DNA of 64,000 bases from JAAUTT01 sp038213375. GTDB lineage: Bacteria; Bacteroidota; Bacteroidia; Bacteroidales; JAAUTT01. Below, piece after piece: positions 44,776-54,631 of this stretch. Position 1 is the first letter of the stretch. Every line of letters begins with the position of its first letter. The notes below the pieces were generated by a model. The model ran no database searches and was not told the origin of the DNA. It worked only from the letters and a program-made list of their open reading frames with translations. Both the position numbers and the translations under genes were made by a program. The stretch spans positions 127,507-191,506 of the forward strand of contig JBBQTB010000002.1 in the NCBI GenBank assembly GCA_038213375.1, in the 5' to 3' direction.

Positions 44776-47700
44776 ATGAAAATTAGTTTAATTTTTATCC
44801 TTTGTTTTCTGACAAGATTCCTTCTTGCGCAAAATAATCCACCTACGGATATTAGCTTAAATGCAACCTCAGTAGTTGAGCATGTAATTGGAGGTACTCA
44901 GATAGGAACATTAACATCTACTGACCTTGATTTATTGGATACTTTTACTTATAAATTGGTATCGGGTATTGGCAGTAAAGACAGTGCTTCCTTCACCATC
45001 ACTGGAAACAGTCTGACCATAAATAGTTCACCAATTTTTGAAATACAAAGTACCTATAATATCCGGGTAAGGACAACGGATCAGGGAGGTTTGTTTTTTG
45101 AAAAAGCCTTTACCATAACAGTAATTGACTTACCACCTACAGATATTGCTTTGAGTGCAAGCACTGTTATTGAACATGTGGCAGCGAATTCAGCAGTAGG
45201 TACTTTAAGCTCAACAGATCCTGATATGGCCGGGAATACCTTTACATATCAATTGGTACCGGGTAGTGGCAGCGCAGACAATGGATCATTCAGCATCACT
45301 GGGAATAGTCTGACCATTAACACATCTCCTGTTTATGAAGTAAAAAACAGTTACAACTTACGAATCAGCACGACCAATTCAGGAGGTTTGTCTTTTGAAA
45401 AAGCCTTTACCATCACAGTAATTGACTTACCACCTACAGATATTTCGTTGAGTGCTAGCACTGTTATTGAACATGTGGTGGCGAATTCAGCAGTAGGCAC
45501 TTTAAGCTCAACAGATCCTGATATGGCAGGGAATACCTTTACATATCAATTAGCACCGGGTAGTGGCAGCGCAGACAATGGATCCTTCACCATCACAGGG
45601 AATAGTTTGACCATTAACATATCTCCTGTTTATGAAGTGAAGAACAGTTACAGCATACGAATCAGCACGACCAATTCAGGAGGTTTGTCTTTTGAAAAGG
45701 CCTTTACCATTACAGTAATTGACTTACCGCCTACGGATATTGCGTTGAGTGCAAGCTCTGTTATCGAACATGTGGCGGCGAATACAGCAATAGGTACTTT
45801 AAGCTCAACAGATCCTGATATGGCCGGTAATACCTTTACATATAAATTGGTATCGGGTAGTGGCAGCGCAGACAATGGATCATTCACTATCTCTGGAAAC
45901 AGTCTGAACATAAAAACATCTCCTGTTTATGAAGTAAAAAACAGTTACAGCGTACGAATCAGCACGACCAATTCAGGAGGTTTGTCTTTTGAAAAAGCCT
46001 TTACCATCACAGTAATTGACTTACCACCTACCGATATTGCTTTGAGTGCAAGCTCTGTTATTGAACATGTTGCGGCGAATTTTGTAGTGGGTACCTTGTC
46101 CACTTTAGGCCCTGATCCCACGTATCCGTTTACCTATTCATTGGTCTCGGGTACAGGGAACGCCGACAATGCCTTATTTACAATCACCGGGAGCAGTTTG
46201 TCTATCATCAATTCTCCTATTTATGAAGTGAAGAACAGTTACAACATACGAATCAGCACGACCAATATGGGAGGTTTGTCTTTTGAAAAAGCCTTTACCA
46301 TCACAGTAATTAACTTACCACCTACCGATGTTGCGTTGAGTGCAAACACTGTTATTGAACATGTGGCGGCGAATTCAGCAGTAGGTACTTTAAGCTCAAC
46401 AGATCCTGATATGGCAGGGAATACCTTTACATATCAATTGGTATCGGGCAGTGGCAGCGCAGACAATGGATCATTCATTATCTCTGGGAACAGTCTGACC
46501 ATAAAAACATCTCCTGTTTATGAAGTAAAAAACAGTTACAGCGTACGAATCAGCACGACCAATTCAGGAGGTTTGTCTTTTGAAAAAGCCTTTACCATCA
46601 CAGTAATTGACTTACCACCTACAGATATTGCGTTGAGTGCAACATCGATCAACGAAGGTGTGCAGGCCAACAGTGTAGTAGGTACCTTAAGCAGTAGTGA
46701 CCCTGATGTTGGAAATACCTTTACGTATACATTAGTTTCAGGTACAGGCAGCGCAGATAATAGCGCTTTCACGATTGCAGGGAACAGCCTGCTTTTAAAT
46801 AATCCACCGAGTTTTACAACAAAAAATAATTATACTATCCGCATCAGGACGATGAATCAGGCAGGCACATCATTTGAAAAACCATTTACGATAACAGTTA
46901 ACGATTTGCCGCCGACAAATATTAATTTGTCAAATAATTCTGTTAAGGAAAACCTCCCAACAGGTACTCTAGTAGGTAATCTTTCAGCAGTTGGCCCTGA
47001 TCCATTTGATTCATACACGTTCACCTTTGTAACAGGAACAGGATCAACGGACAATTCATCTTTTATTATCGTTGGGGGGCAATTGCAGACCAATGCGATA
47101 CTTGACTATGAAACACAGACTATATTTTCTATTCGGATCAGAACTACCGACTTAGGAGGTTTGTGGTTTGAAAAAGTTTTTGCCATTAATCTCATCGAAG
47201 TAAATGAAACCCCGGTAGCAAATAATGTTAAAATAACAGGTCTTACTGCTGTTTGTAAAACATTAACCGGAACTTATGATTATTTTGATGAAGATAATGA
47301 TAGTCAGGGAGTGTCAACTTTTAGATGGTTATGGTCTGTAAGCGCAGGTGGGGCAACAACTCCTATTGCAGGGGCAACCTCGCTGAACTACACATTAACA
47401 CTAAATGATCAAAATAAATACATTTACTTTGAGGTTACACCTAAGGCATTGACTGGAGTTTCCAACGGAACACCTGTTACAAGCGCTGCCACAGCTCAAA
47501 TCAATAATCTTTTGCCTACAGTATCCATATCTTCTGCACCAGGAACATTTTGTCAGGGTAAAAGCGCTAATCTTTCTTTTACTTTTACCGGCACGCCTCC
47601 GTTTGCCCTCACTTATGCCAACGGCTCCCAAAAATATTCTATAACCGCGGCATCGAATTCTTACTCAACCACTATTACGCAAGGTGGAAGCTATAAGGGA

Positions 47701-50568
47701 GTGACACTTATTGATAATCTTAATTGCGAAGTAACTGATTTACCTTCAGTAGCTAATGTTACTGTTAACCAATTACCCACAGTCAAGATCACCGGACTAA
47801 ATACTGCGTATAATGTAAATAATAACCCTGTTGTTATGCAAGGTTCTCCTTTAGGCGGAACCTTCTCAGGCGCAGGGGTAGTTCCTTCTACAAATACATT
47901 TTACCCTTCTATTGCTGGTGTTCCTAATTCGCCCCATCCTATTGTTTATAATTACACATCACCGGCAACGGGTTGCACAAATACCGATACTGTAAAAGTT
48001 ACAATCATAGATGCTGATGCGGTTATTGTAGGATTTAGAGTGCAAAATAAATATTGTAAGTTCGACAAGCCGTTTATAATTTCAGGAGCTAACAGCGCTG
48101 GTGCAATGGGCAGTTTTTCAATTTCCGGAGGGACAGGACTTGTCAATCATAATAATAATACAGCTACCATTAGTCCTTCAGCATTAGGTGCAGGTACCTA
48201 TACGGTTACCTATACCTATTTGAATGTTGTTCAGTTATCTATAAGTAAATCTTTTTCAGTTGAAGTAGCTTTTCCGGCTCAAATATTAAATCTTCCTGCA
48301 GCTGTTTATTGTTCAAATATAGCTGATATCAAACTTTTAGGAACCTACAATTCAGCAACCATTTATGGGGTTTTCTCGGGTAATGGAATTGTAAAAAAAG
48401 CAGATTCATTGTATTATTTTAAACCATCTGTTGCAACTGTTGGAAGTAGGTATATTTATTATACCAATGCGGAAAATTATGGTTGCAAAACGACTGATTC
48501 CGTAAAAGTAACAATTGCCGCAAGTCCTAAATCACTGTTTGAGGTTGCCAATAAATGCTGGAAAGGTGATTCTACTATTTTTGTCAATCTTTCAACACCC
48601 GCGATTTCTATTACTAATAATTATTGGAATTTTGGAGATAATCAGGCTACTGAAACCGACAATAAGTCAATTCTTAAAAACCCAAAGCATAAGTATTTAA
48701 GCGCTGGTAGCAAGATCGTTCAGTTGATCTCGGTTGCTAATGGATGCCGAGATACTGTTAAAAATACTATCAATTTAGGAGGTATTCCTAACCTTGATTT
48801 TAGTTGGAATACGGAATGCTTTAATACAGGGATACCGATCAATTTTAAAAGTATTATTACGGGTACTGATGTTATTGGAAGCTATAACTGGACAATTAAA
48901 GGAAGTGGTCCGAATGTGATTAATTATACCACTGCGAATTTTTCGCATTCCTTTGCATTCCCTGGAGATTATAAAGTGAATTTACTTGCTAATACCACAG
49001 CAAATTGCAAGGACAGTATTCAAAAACAAATTCGGGTAAGGCCATCATATTCATTGAAGGATACCAGTTATAATATGGATTTTGAAAATGGAAGGCAATA
49101 TTGGTATGAAAATGAGAATACTACTAATAAATGGATGTTTGGTAAACCTGCAGGCGCTAATATTAAATCGACCTACTCGGGCATAAATTCTTTTTATACG
49201 GCCATTCCAAATAATTTGAATCAACAATTAATAGTATCAAGTCCTTGTTTCGACTTTTCGCAAACTACAAAACCCTTTATTGAATTGTGGATTAATGGGG
49301 ATAACCCTAAAGATAAAGAAGGCGCTGTATTACAATATCAATTTGAAGATTCGGTTAATTGGTCCACCCTTGGAGCAATTGGTTCCGGTTTAAATTGGTA
49401 TAATAGTAGTTCAATTGAGTCTGGACCGGGCAATCAGAAACTCGGATGGTCGGGTTCTACCAGCGGATGGGTTTCTGCACGTCATTCTTTGGATAAGCTA
49501 AATGGTTATAAGAATGTTCGTTTCCGGATAGTTTATGCTACAAATTCTTCAATAACTGGCAGAGATGGATTTGCGTTTGATAATATTCTTATAGGTCAAC
49601 GCAATAAATCAATCTTGTTTGAACACTTTGCAAATAATTCAAGTTCTCTTAGCAACCAATCAAACGATAAAGTATCGGAGCTCCTGAATAGCTCACCAGC
49701 TGATTTGATCAGTCTTCAGTATCATACCTCATTCCCCGGCTCTGATTCTCTAAATTCAAATAATCAATCAGATCCTGGTGCACGTGTTCTATATTATGGG
49801 GTTGGAAGTATTCCTGTTGGTATCGTCAATGGTGGCACCGACTCGAAGTACATATATGATTTTTCTAATAATATTCCTAATATTAACGATATCAATCTTC
49901 TTTCGGTGAAGGATGCTGAATATCAATTTAATATTTTTTCCGAAATCAAAAATTCTGTCATCTCCGGAACAATAAAAGTTCAGGCTTCGAAAGATATACC
50001 TTTAAGGCAGACAACGGTCTATATTGCGATAGCCGAAGATATAACTGTTCAGTCATCAGGCAAGCAAGTGATTTATTATAACGTGGTTAAGAAAATTTTA
50101 CCATCTGCCGCCGGAACACCATTACGTATTGCATTGGTTAAAGGGCAGACGGTTCCTGTTCCATTCAGTTGGACGGTTTCTAAAATATACAATTCAGATC
50201 GAATAAAGGTGGTCGTTTTTATTCAGGATGAAAATACCAGGGAAATATACCAGGTTGCATCCTCAAACAACAAACTTTTTACTTCTGTTGATGATCTTTC
50301 AGAGGCTTCAACGTCTTTAAGTGATATGGAAATTTATCCAAATCCGGCAAGTAATCTGGCAATTATATCCTTTGAGAAAGAGTTAATGACTGAATCTGTT
50401 CTTAACGTAATAGATAGTTATGGCAGAATAGTTAAAAATATACAAGTGTTACCTCATAGTTCACTTATCGAGATAAGTGTAAACGATTTGCCTAATGGGT
50501 TATATTTTGTGAGACTGGTGCACAAAAACGGCCATAGCCGAACATTGAAATTATTGATTGCTCATTAA
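44776..50568 (+). CDS. Giant T9SS-secreted cadherin-repeat surface protein, 1930 aa
   Basis: Signal peptide (1-19, ending LLAQ). Eight cadherin-like units of about 99 aa (each with PPTDI, EHV, FTITG, FEKAFTITV) cover residues about 22-808; Ig-like regions follow, then a PKD domain near 1255-1330 (YWNFGDNQA, KHKY), and a concanavalin/MAM-like region near 1435-1610 (MDFENGRQYWY, FAFDNILIG). An Omp28/thioredoxin-like segment (LFEHFANNSS) comes next, and last a type A T9SS sorting domain (IYPNPASN, GLYFVRL). It should be exported through T9SS and fixed to, or released from, the cell surface. Adhesion or ligand sensing is likely. It follows the STAND cluster in the same direction and ends at a strong terminator. 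Confidence 0.85.
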   Translation: MKISLIFILCFLTRFLLAQNNPPTDISLNATSVVEHVIGGTQIGTLTSTDLDLLDTFTYKLVSGIGSKDSASFTITGNSLTINSSPIFEIQSTYNIRVRTTDQGGLFFEKAFTITVIDLPPTDIALSASTVIEHVAANSAVGTLSSTDPDMAGNTFTYQLVPGSGSADNGSFSITGNSLTINTSPVYEVKNSYNLRISTTNSGGLSFEKAFTITVIDLPPTDISLSASTVIEHVVANSAVGTLSSTDPDMAGNTFTYQLAPGSGSADNGSFTITGNSLTINISPVYEVKNSYSIRISTTNSGGLSFEKAFTITVIDLPPTDIALSASSVIEHVAANTAIGTLSSTDPDMAGNTFTYKLVSGSGSADNGSFTISGNSLNIKTSPVYEVKNSYSVRISTTNSGGLSFEKAFTITVIDLPPTDIALSASSVIEHVAANFVVGTLSTLGPDPTYPFTYSLVSGTGNADNALFTITGSSLSIINSPIYEVKNSYNIRISTTNMGGLSFEKAFTITVINLPPTDVALSANTVIEHVAANSAVGTLSSTDPDMAGNTFTYQLVSGSGSADNGSFIISGNSLTIKTSPVYEVKNSYSVRISTTNSGGLSFEKAFTITVIDLPPTDIALSATSINEGVQANSVVGTLSSSDPDVGNTFTYTLVSGTGSADNSAFTIAGNSLLLNNPPSFTTKNNYTIRIRTMNQAGTSFEKPFTITVNDLPPTNINLSNNSVKENLPTGTLVGNLSAVGPDPFDSYTFTFVTGTGSTDNSSFIIVGGQLQTNAILDYETQTIFSIRIRTTDLGGLWFEKVFAINLIEVNETPVANNVKITGLTAVCKTLTGTYDYFDEDNDSQGVSTFRWLWSVSAGGATTPIAGATSLNYTLTLNDQNKYIYFEVTPKALTGVSNGTPVTSAATAQINNLLPTVSISSAPGTFCQGKSANLSFTFTGTPPFALTYANGSQKYSITAASNSYSTTITQGGSYKGVTLIDNLNCEVTDLPSVANVTVNQLPTVKITGLNTAYNVNNNPVVMQGSPLGGTFSGAGVVPSTNTFYPSIAGVPNSPHPIVYNYTSPATGCTNTDTVKVTIIDADAVIVGFRVQNKYCKFDKPFIISGANSAGAMGSFSISGGTGLVNHNNNTATISPSALGAGTYTVTYTYLNVVQLSISKSFSVEVAFPAQILNLPAAVYCSNIADIKLLGTYNSATIYGVFSGNGIVKKADSLYYFKPSVATVGSRYIYYTNAENYGCKTTDSVKVTIAASPKSLFEVANKCWKGDSTIFVNLSTPAISITNNYWNFGDNQATETDNKSILKNPKHKYLSAGSKIVQLISVANGCRDTVKNTINLGGIPNLDFSWNTECFNTGIPINFKSIITGTDVIGSYNWTIKGSGPNVINYTTANFSHSFAFPGDYKVNLLANTTANCKDSIQKQIRVRPSYSLKDTSYNMDFENGRQYWYENENTTNKWMFGKPAGANIKSTYSGINSFYTAIPNNLNQQLIVSSPCFDFSQTTKPFIELWINGDNPKDKEGAVLQYQFEDSVNWSTLGAIGSGLNWYNSSSIESGPGNQKLGWSGSTSGWVSARHSLDKLNGYKNVRFRIVYATNSSITGRDGFAFDNILIGQRNKSILFEHFANNSSSLSNQSNDKVSELLNSSPADLISLQYHTSFPGSDSLNSNNQSDPGARVLYYGVGSIPVGIVNGGTDSKYIYDFSNNIPNINDINLLSVKDAEYQFNIFSEIKNSVISGTIKVQASKDIPLRQTTVYIAIAEDITVQSSGKQVIYYNVVKKILPSAAGTPLRIALVKGQTVPVPFSWTVSKIYNSDRIKVVVFIQDENTREIYQVASSNNKLFTSVDDLSEASTSLSDMEIYPNPASNLAIISFEKELMTESVLNVIDSYGRIVKNIQVLPHSSLIEISVNDLPNGLYFVRLVHKNGHSRTLKLLIAH
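44839..47200 (+). repeat. Tandem 297-bp cadherin-repeat array
   Basis: Eight units in frame, with repeats 2-8 starting at 45130, 45427, 45724, 46021, 46315, 46612 and 46906 (steps of 297 or 294). Units 2, 3, 4 and 6 and the end of 5 are nearly identical in DNA, whereas units 1, 7 and 8 have diverged. This points to recent unit duplication or gene conversion. Confidence 0.85.
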
Positions 50569-50612
50569 TGAAAAAGAGAGATGCATAAATTCATGCATCT
50601 CCCTTTTTCATT
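50567..50612. terminator. Bidirectional terminator between the T9SS gene and cheW
   Basis: A 20-base arm (50567-50586) pairs with 50593-50612 at 19 of 20 positions with a 6-base loop. A-rich and T-rich ends on either side let it serve both converging genes. Confidence 0.8.
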
Positions 50613-50625
50613 ACAAACCGGATTT

Positions 50626-51156
50626 TTATTGAGCGCTTTGCTCAGGTACTGAGTTTTCTTCGGCAATAAAATTTGCACTCATAACGGTAATTTCGTCTTC
50701 AGAGAAAATGAGGTCCATATTTAATAGCACTACAAATGAATTTTCGAGTTTGAACATTCCTTCGATAAAATCCGACTTGTATTTGGTTCCCATATTTGGA
50801 GGTGGTAATATATCACTTTCTTCTAATTCTAATACCTCCTGAACTGAATCAACCAATGCTCCAATTTTAACTGTTACTGAATCCATGTCAATTTCCAATA
50901 CTAATATACATGTATTTGAAGTGAACTCTGTTTGAGTAAGGCCGAATTTCAACCGTATATCAATTATTGGTAATACCGCACCACGCAGATTTATTACACC
51001 TCTTATGAAATCGGGAGTACGTGGAATTCTTGTGATTTTTGTTAATTCCAGAATACTTAATATCTTGCTGACATTCGCTCCAAATAATTCTTCGCCTATT
51101 TTAAATGTTAGGTATGAATTGGTTTTAGCAAGCTTTTCTGTTTTCATTTTTGTCAT
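50626..51156 (-). CDS. cheW: CheW-domain scaffold protein
   Basis: Residues about 15-155 form a CheW domain: YLTFKIGEELFGANVSKI, RIPRTPDFIRGVINLRGAVLPIIDIR, and KIGALVDSVQEVLEL. In chemotaxis CheW bridges receptors to CheA. Start chosen at ATG 51156; a TTG at 51165 adds three residues and an ATG at 51147 is another option. No cheA, receptor or cheY lies in the window, so its partners are elsewhere or it works outside classical chemotaxis. It is the last gene before the convergent giant surface protein. Confidence 0.88.
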   Translation of the reverse strand: MTKMKTEKLAKTNSYLTFKIGEELFGANVSKILSILELTKITRIPRTPDFIRGVINLRGAVLPIIDIRLKFGLTQTEFTSNTCILVLEIDMDSVTVKIGALVDSVQEVLELEESDILPPPNMGTKYKSDFIEGMFKLENSFVVLLNMDLIFSEDEITVMSANFIAEENSVPEQSAQ

Positions 51157-51293
51157 TATTATCAATAAATTACTACTTGGAGAACACCGATATAATTTTT
51201 AAATGTAAGAATAAAGTTCATATTTTTAACTAAAATTTAATGATTATTGAGTCTGTTATTGGTGATATAAATTATCGTATTCGGAAAATATAT

Positions 51294-51836
51294 TTAGTAA
51301 ATTATATTGATATTATCTTTTGGAGGAAGTTTCAAACTTTCATTTAATACAAGAATAATGTCCGCGACAGTTAAATTTATTGCTTGTATGCTTATTGTTG
51401 CCTGGTTGTAAAACGGTTCACGTTCAAAAAGTTTTTCTGATATATATTCAAAAAGTTCTTGTTCGGATTTCCCACTTATCAATGGGCGTGTGCTTTGTGA
51501 GTTTTTAAGTCGGATAACTAATGTTTTAGGGTCGGCTTTTAAGTAAATACTGCAACCAAAAGTGTTCATAATCTTGATGTTGTCGAAAAAACATGGAGCT
51601 CCACCACCTGTAGAGATCACTAAATTAATGGAAGACTCAAATGACAAAAGAACTTCCCGTTCTTCCGTTCGGAAACGACTTTCTCCGTAAGTAGCAAAAA
51701 TATCGCCAATACTCATTTTTAATCGTTCTTCGATTAAGGTATCCTGATCAACAAACTGATAGCCTAGCTTCTTGGCAAGTTGTTTACCGAGAGTTGTTTT
51801 CCCGCTTCCCATAAATCCAATTAAAAAAATACGCAT
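51294..51836 (-). CDS. aroK: Shikimate kinase
   Basis: P-loop GFMGSGKTT (residues 7-15), DQDTLIEE near 31-38 (shikimate-binding Asp), RFRTEEREVL near 56-65, STGGGAPC near 74-81 and the lid segment RPLISG near 116-121 define shikimate kinase. It phosphorylates shikimate at the 3-OH with ATP in aromatic amino-acid synthesis. Length (180 aa) is normal. Encoded between cheW and parC in one direction, though the enzymes are functionally unrelated. Confidence 0.93.
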   Translation of the reverse strand: MRIFLIGFMGSGKTTLGKQLAKKLGYQFVDQDTLIEERLKMSIGDIFATYGESRFRTEEREVLLSFESSINLVISTGGGAPCFFDNIKIMNTFGCSIYLKADPKTLVIRLKNSQSTRPLISGKSEQELFEYISEKLFEREPFYNQATISIQAINLTVADIILVLNESLKLPPKDNINIIY

Positions 51837-51883
51837 GGGGGAGTTGTTAGAAAGTTGGAGTTTTTGCGAACATACGTTTGAAA

Positions 51884-54553
51884 TTAAATATCAAGGGTCA
51901 TCTGGGGTGGTTCAGTATCATCTTCTAAATCCTGATTTACTTCCGGGATAGTAAAATTTTCTTCTTCATCCAAAGAAATAACTTCTTCGTCATCAGGCTT
52001 GGAAGGCTCCAGTTCCTTAATTGTTCCTACTACGAAGGTGGTTAAACGCTTCCCTTTGGCTTTTACTCCTTTTACAGTGATAAATTCTTCAGCTGAAATA
52101 ACCTCAACAGGTCTGGTTTTATGGGCTCCGGCAAATTTCACTTCAAATCGCGGATGTTGGTAGCCACTAATGCAAATTAGTTTTGAACCTTCTTCCTCAG
52201 CAGTGAAATTTGTAAGATTTGTCGTCGACTCAAATACAAACCGTTTTAAGTAATAGCTCTTTTCCTTGCTATCGAAATAGATGGCTGTATAAACTTTATT
52301 CGATTTGAATTTTTCCACTAGCATTGTATCATCTTCGAAATGAGTGGAAAGATCAAAAGACGTGAGACGATATAAACCTGATTTTGTGACTTCAATCAAG
52401 CGATCTCTCTCCCTGAATTCACCTAGTAAGGTGCCTTTTCCATCTGTATTGAGGCGGTTTACGGTTTCATCGTACCAAATTTTTGGACCACCAAGGGTTG
52501 ACGCTCCTTTTTCTTTTAATACAATTTTATGAATTCCGAAGCGCGTAAGTATGTTTCCCTGTGCATCACGACCTTTGATGGCTTGATCACTAAAATCAAC
52601 ATCCATGATGAGGTTTTTTAGACGTGGACGCGGGCGCAGCGTTACGCGGATAATCTCAGCTTCCCCATTAGGATTGACAGTGAAATAAAGAATTTGAGAA
52701 TCGTCCGAACCTTTGGTAAGTGAATACTCCTTATCACGCGTTATCCCAGTGATGGCACAACGTTTCATCATAATCGGTCCATTTTTACCATCGCGGTAAA
52801 CTACATTGTAAATAGTGCGTGTGTCGTTTTTGCGAAAAATATTTACATGCAATAAATTTTTTCCCAAAAAAGCCTTATCCTGAACCTTTGTGATAATATA
52901 TGATCCGTCTTTACGTATCGCAATCATATCATCAATATCCGAACAATCGCATAAGTATTCGTCCTTTTTTAGTCCATACCCGGCAAACCCATCTTCCCAG
53001 TTCACATATAGTTTTTCGTTGGCAATTACAACCTGTGTTGGCTGAATAATGTCGAAACTACGAATTTCAGTTTTACGTTCGCGACCATTACCATATTTTT
53101 TGCGAAGGTTCTGAAACCATGAGATGGTATATTTTATGATATGTTCGATATTGTGCTTTACCTGAAGTATTTCGTTTTCAATGCCTTTGATTTGCTCGTC
53201 AGATTTCTTGATATCGAACTTGGAAATTTTTCGAACTGGTTTTTCAGTCAGTTTCAAAATGTCATCGCGGGTAATATCTCTGCGCAAAAGGTTGCGATAA
53301 GGATCAAAGCCTTTATCAACACAATCAAAAACCAACTCCCAAGTATCAGTATCTTTTTCGAGTTCGCGATATATTTTATTTTCGAAGAAAATCTTTTCAA
53401 GCGATGATAAATGCCATTCCTCACCTAATTCGGCAAGGCGAATTTCGAGTTCGAGTTTTAGTAATCGCAAGGTATTTTCGGTTGAAATCCTTAACATTTC
53501 TGCTATACCTAAAAATCGGGGCTTGTCGTTCTCAATAACGCATGAATTTGGCGAAATAGGGATTTCACAGTCGGTAAATGCGTAAAGGGCATCAATGGTT
53601 TTATCGGGTTCTACGCCTGGCGCAAGATGCACTGCTATCTCAACATTTTCAGCTGTGTTGTCGTCAACTTTCTTTATCCTTATCTTACCCTTTTCATTAG
53701 CTTTGAGAATGCTTTCTATTAGTGATGTGGTGTTGCGGCCAAAAGGAATTTCATTGATAATAAGCGTTTTTTTATCAAGTTTGGAAATTCTGGCACGAAC
53801 CCTTACTGAACCTCCACGCAGGCCATCATTATAACGTGAAACGTCGATTAAGCCACCCGTAGGAAAATCAGGAAAAAGCTCAAAAGTTTCGCCCTTTAAA
53901 TGAGCAATGGAAGCATCGATGAGTTCAAGAAAGTTGTGAGGTAGTATTTTTGAGGCTAATCCAACAGCAATACCTTCTACTCCCTGATTCAAGAGTAATG
54001 GGAATTTCATAGGAAGGGTCACCGGTTCCTTATTTCTGCCATCGTAGCTCAGCATCCATTCGGTCGTTTTAGGGTTGAATACCACTTCGAGAGCAAATTT
54101 CGAGAGCCTGGCTTCTATATAACGCGGAGCAGCTGCATTGTCGCCCGTAAGAATATTTCCCCAGTTTCCTTGTGTATCAATGAGCAAATCTTTTTGTCCG
54201 ATTTGTACCAATGCATCGCCTATGGAGGCATCGCCATGGGGGTGAAACTGCATGGTATGACCGATGATGTTTGCCACTTTGTTATAACGTCCATCATCCA
54301 TCCGTCTCATGGAATGCAAAATACGACGATGAACAGGTTTTAATCCATCGTGTAAATGTGGCACCGCACGTTCCAGAATTACGTATGAAGCGTAATCGAG
54401 AAACCAATCCTTATACATCCCTGTAAGAGGCATTAAATTGTGAAGTTCCTCGTTATGTGCGGCTGATACACCTTTAGAAGGCTTATTCCCTGATGGAGAT
54501 GCATCATCATCATCTTCGTTCAAATTATTGCCGTTATTATTATGGTTGTTCAT
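51884..54553 (-). CDS. parC: DNA topoisomerase IV subunit A
   Basis: Type IIA topoisomerase A subunit of 889 aa. After an Asn/Asp-rich N-terminal extension of about 40 residues come the winged-helix region (DGLKPVHRRILHSM near 69-82) and the catalytic Tyr145 (APRYIEA). Next are a coiled-coil tower and a C-terminal beta-pinwheel region with an acidic tail (DEEEN). Together with ParE it decatenates replicated chromosomes. The pinwheel lacks a clear GyrA box (QRRGGKG), favouring Topo IV over gyrase. Lies 78 bases after the parE stop. Confidence 0.9.
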   Translation of the reverse strand: MNNHNNNGNNLNEDDDDASPSGNKPSKGVSAAHNEELHNLMPLTGMYKDWFLDYASYVILERAVPHLHDGLKPVHRRILHSMRRMDDGRYNKVANIIGHTMQFHPHGDASIGDALVQIGQKDLLIDTQGNWGNILTGDNAAAPRYIEARLSKFALEVVFNPKTTEWMLSYDGRNKEPVTLPMKFPLLLNQGVEGIAVGLASKILPHNFLELIDASIAHLKGETFELFPDFPTGGLIDVSRYNDGLRGGSVRVRARISKLDKKTLIINEIPFGRNTTSLIESILKANEKGKIRIKKVDDNTAENVEIAVHLAPGVEPDKTIDALYAFTDCEIPISPNSCVIENDKPRFLGIAEMLRISTENTLRLLKLELEIRLAELGEEWHLSSLEKIFFENKIYRELEKDTDTWELVFDCVDKGFDPYRNLLRRDITRDDILKLTEKPVRKISKFDIKKSDEQIKGIENEILQVKHNIEHIIKYTISWFQNLRKKYGNGRERKTEIRSFDIIQPTQVVIANEKLYVNWEDGFAGYGLKKDEYLCDCSDIDDMIAIRKDGSYIITKVQDKAFLGKNLLHVNIFRKNDTRTIYNVVYRDGKNGPIMMKRCAITGITRDKEYSLTKGSDDSQILYFTVNPNGEAEIIRVTLRPRPRLKNLIMDVDFSDQAIKGRDAQGNILTRFGIHKIVLKEKGASTLGGPKIWYDETVNRLNTDGKGTLLGEFRERDRLIEVTKSGLYRLTSFDLSTHFEDDTMLVEKFKSNKVYTAIYFDSKEKSYYLKRFVFESTTNLTNFTAEEEGSKLICISGYQHPRFEVKFAGAHKTRPVEVISAEEFITVKGVKAKGKRLTTFVVGTIKELEPSKPDDEEVISLDEEENFTIPEVNQDLEDDTEPPQMTLDI

Positions 54554-54631
54554 TCTGAATACTGGTTACTGTTTGCTTGGTACTTATTGTTGCTGGTTAC
54601 GGCACAATGCCTATATGTTTCCTCAACTGTG

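Noticed and set aside
44839..47200. Could the 297-bp repeats be a CRISPR array?
   Set aside because: Units are in frame, protein-coding and contiguous with no unique spacers.
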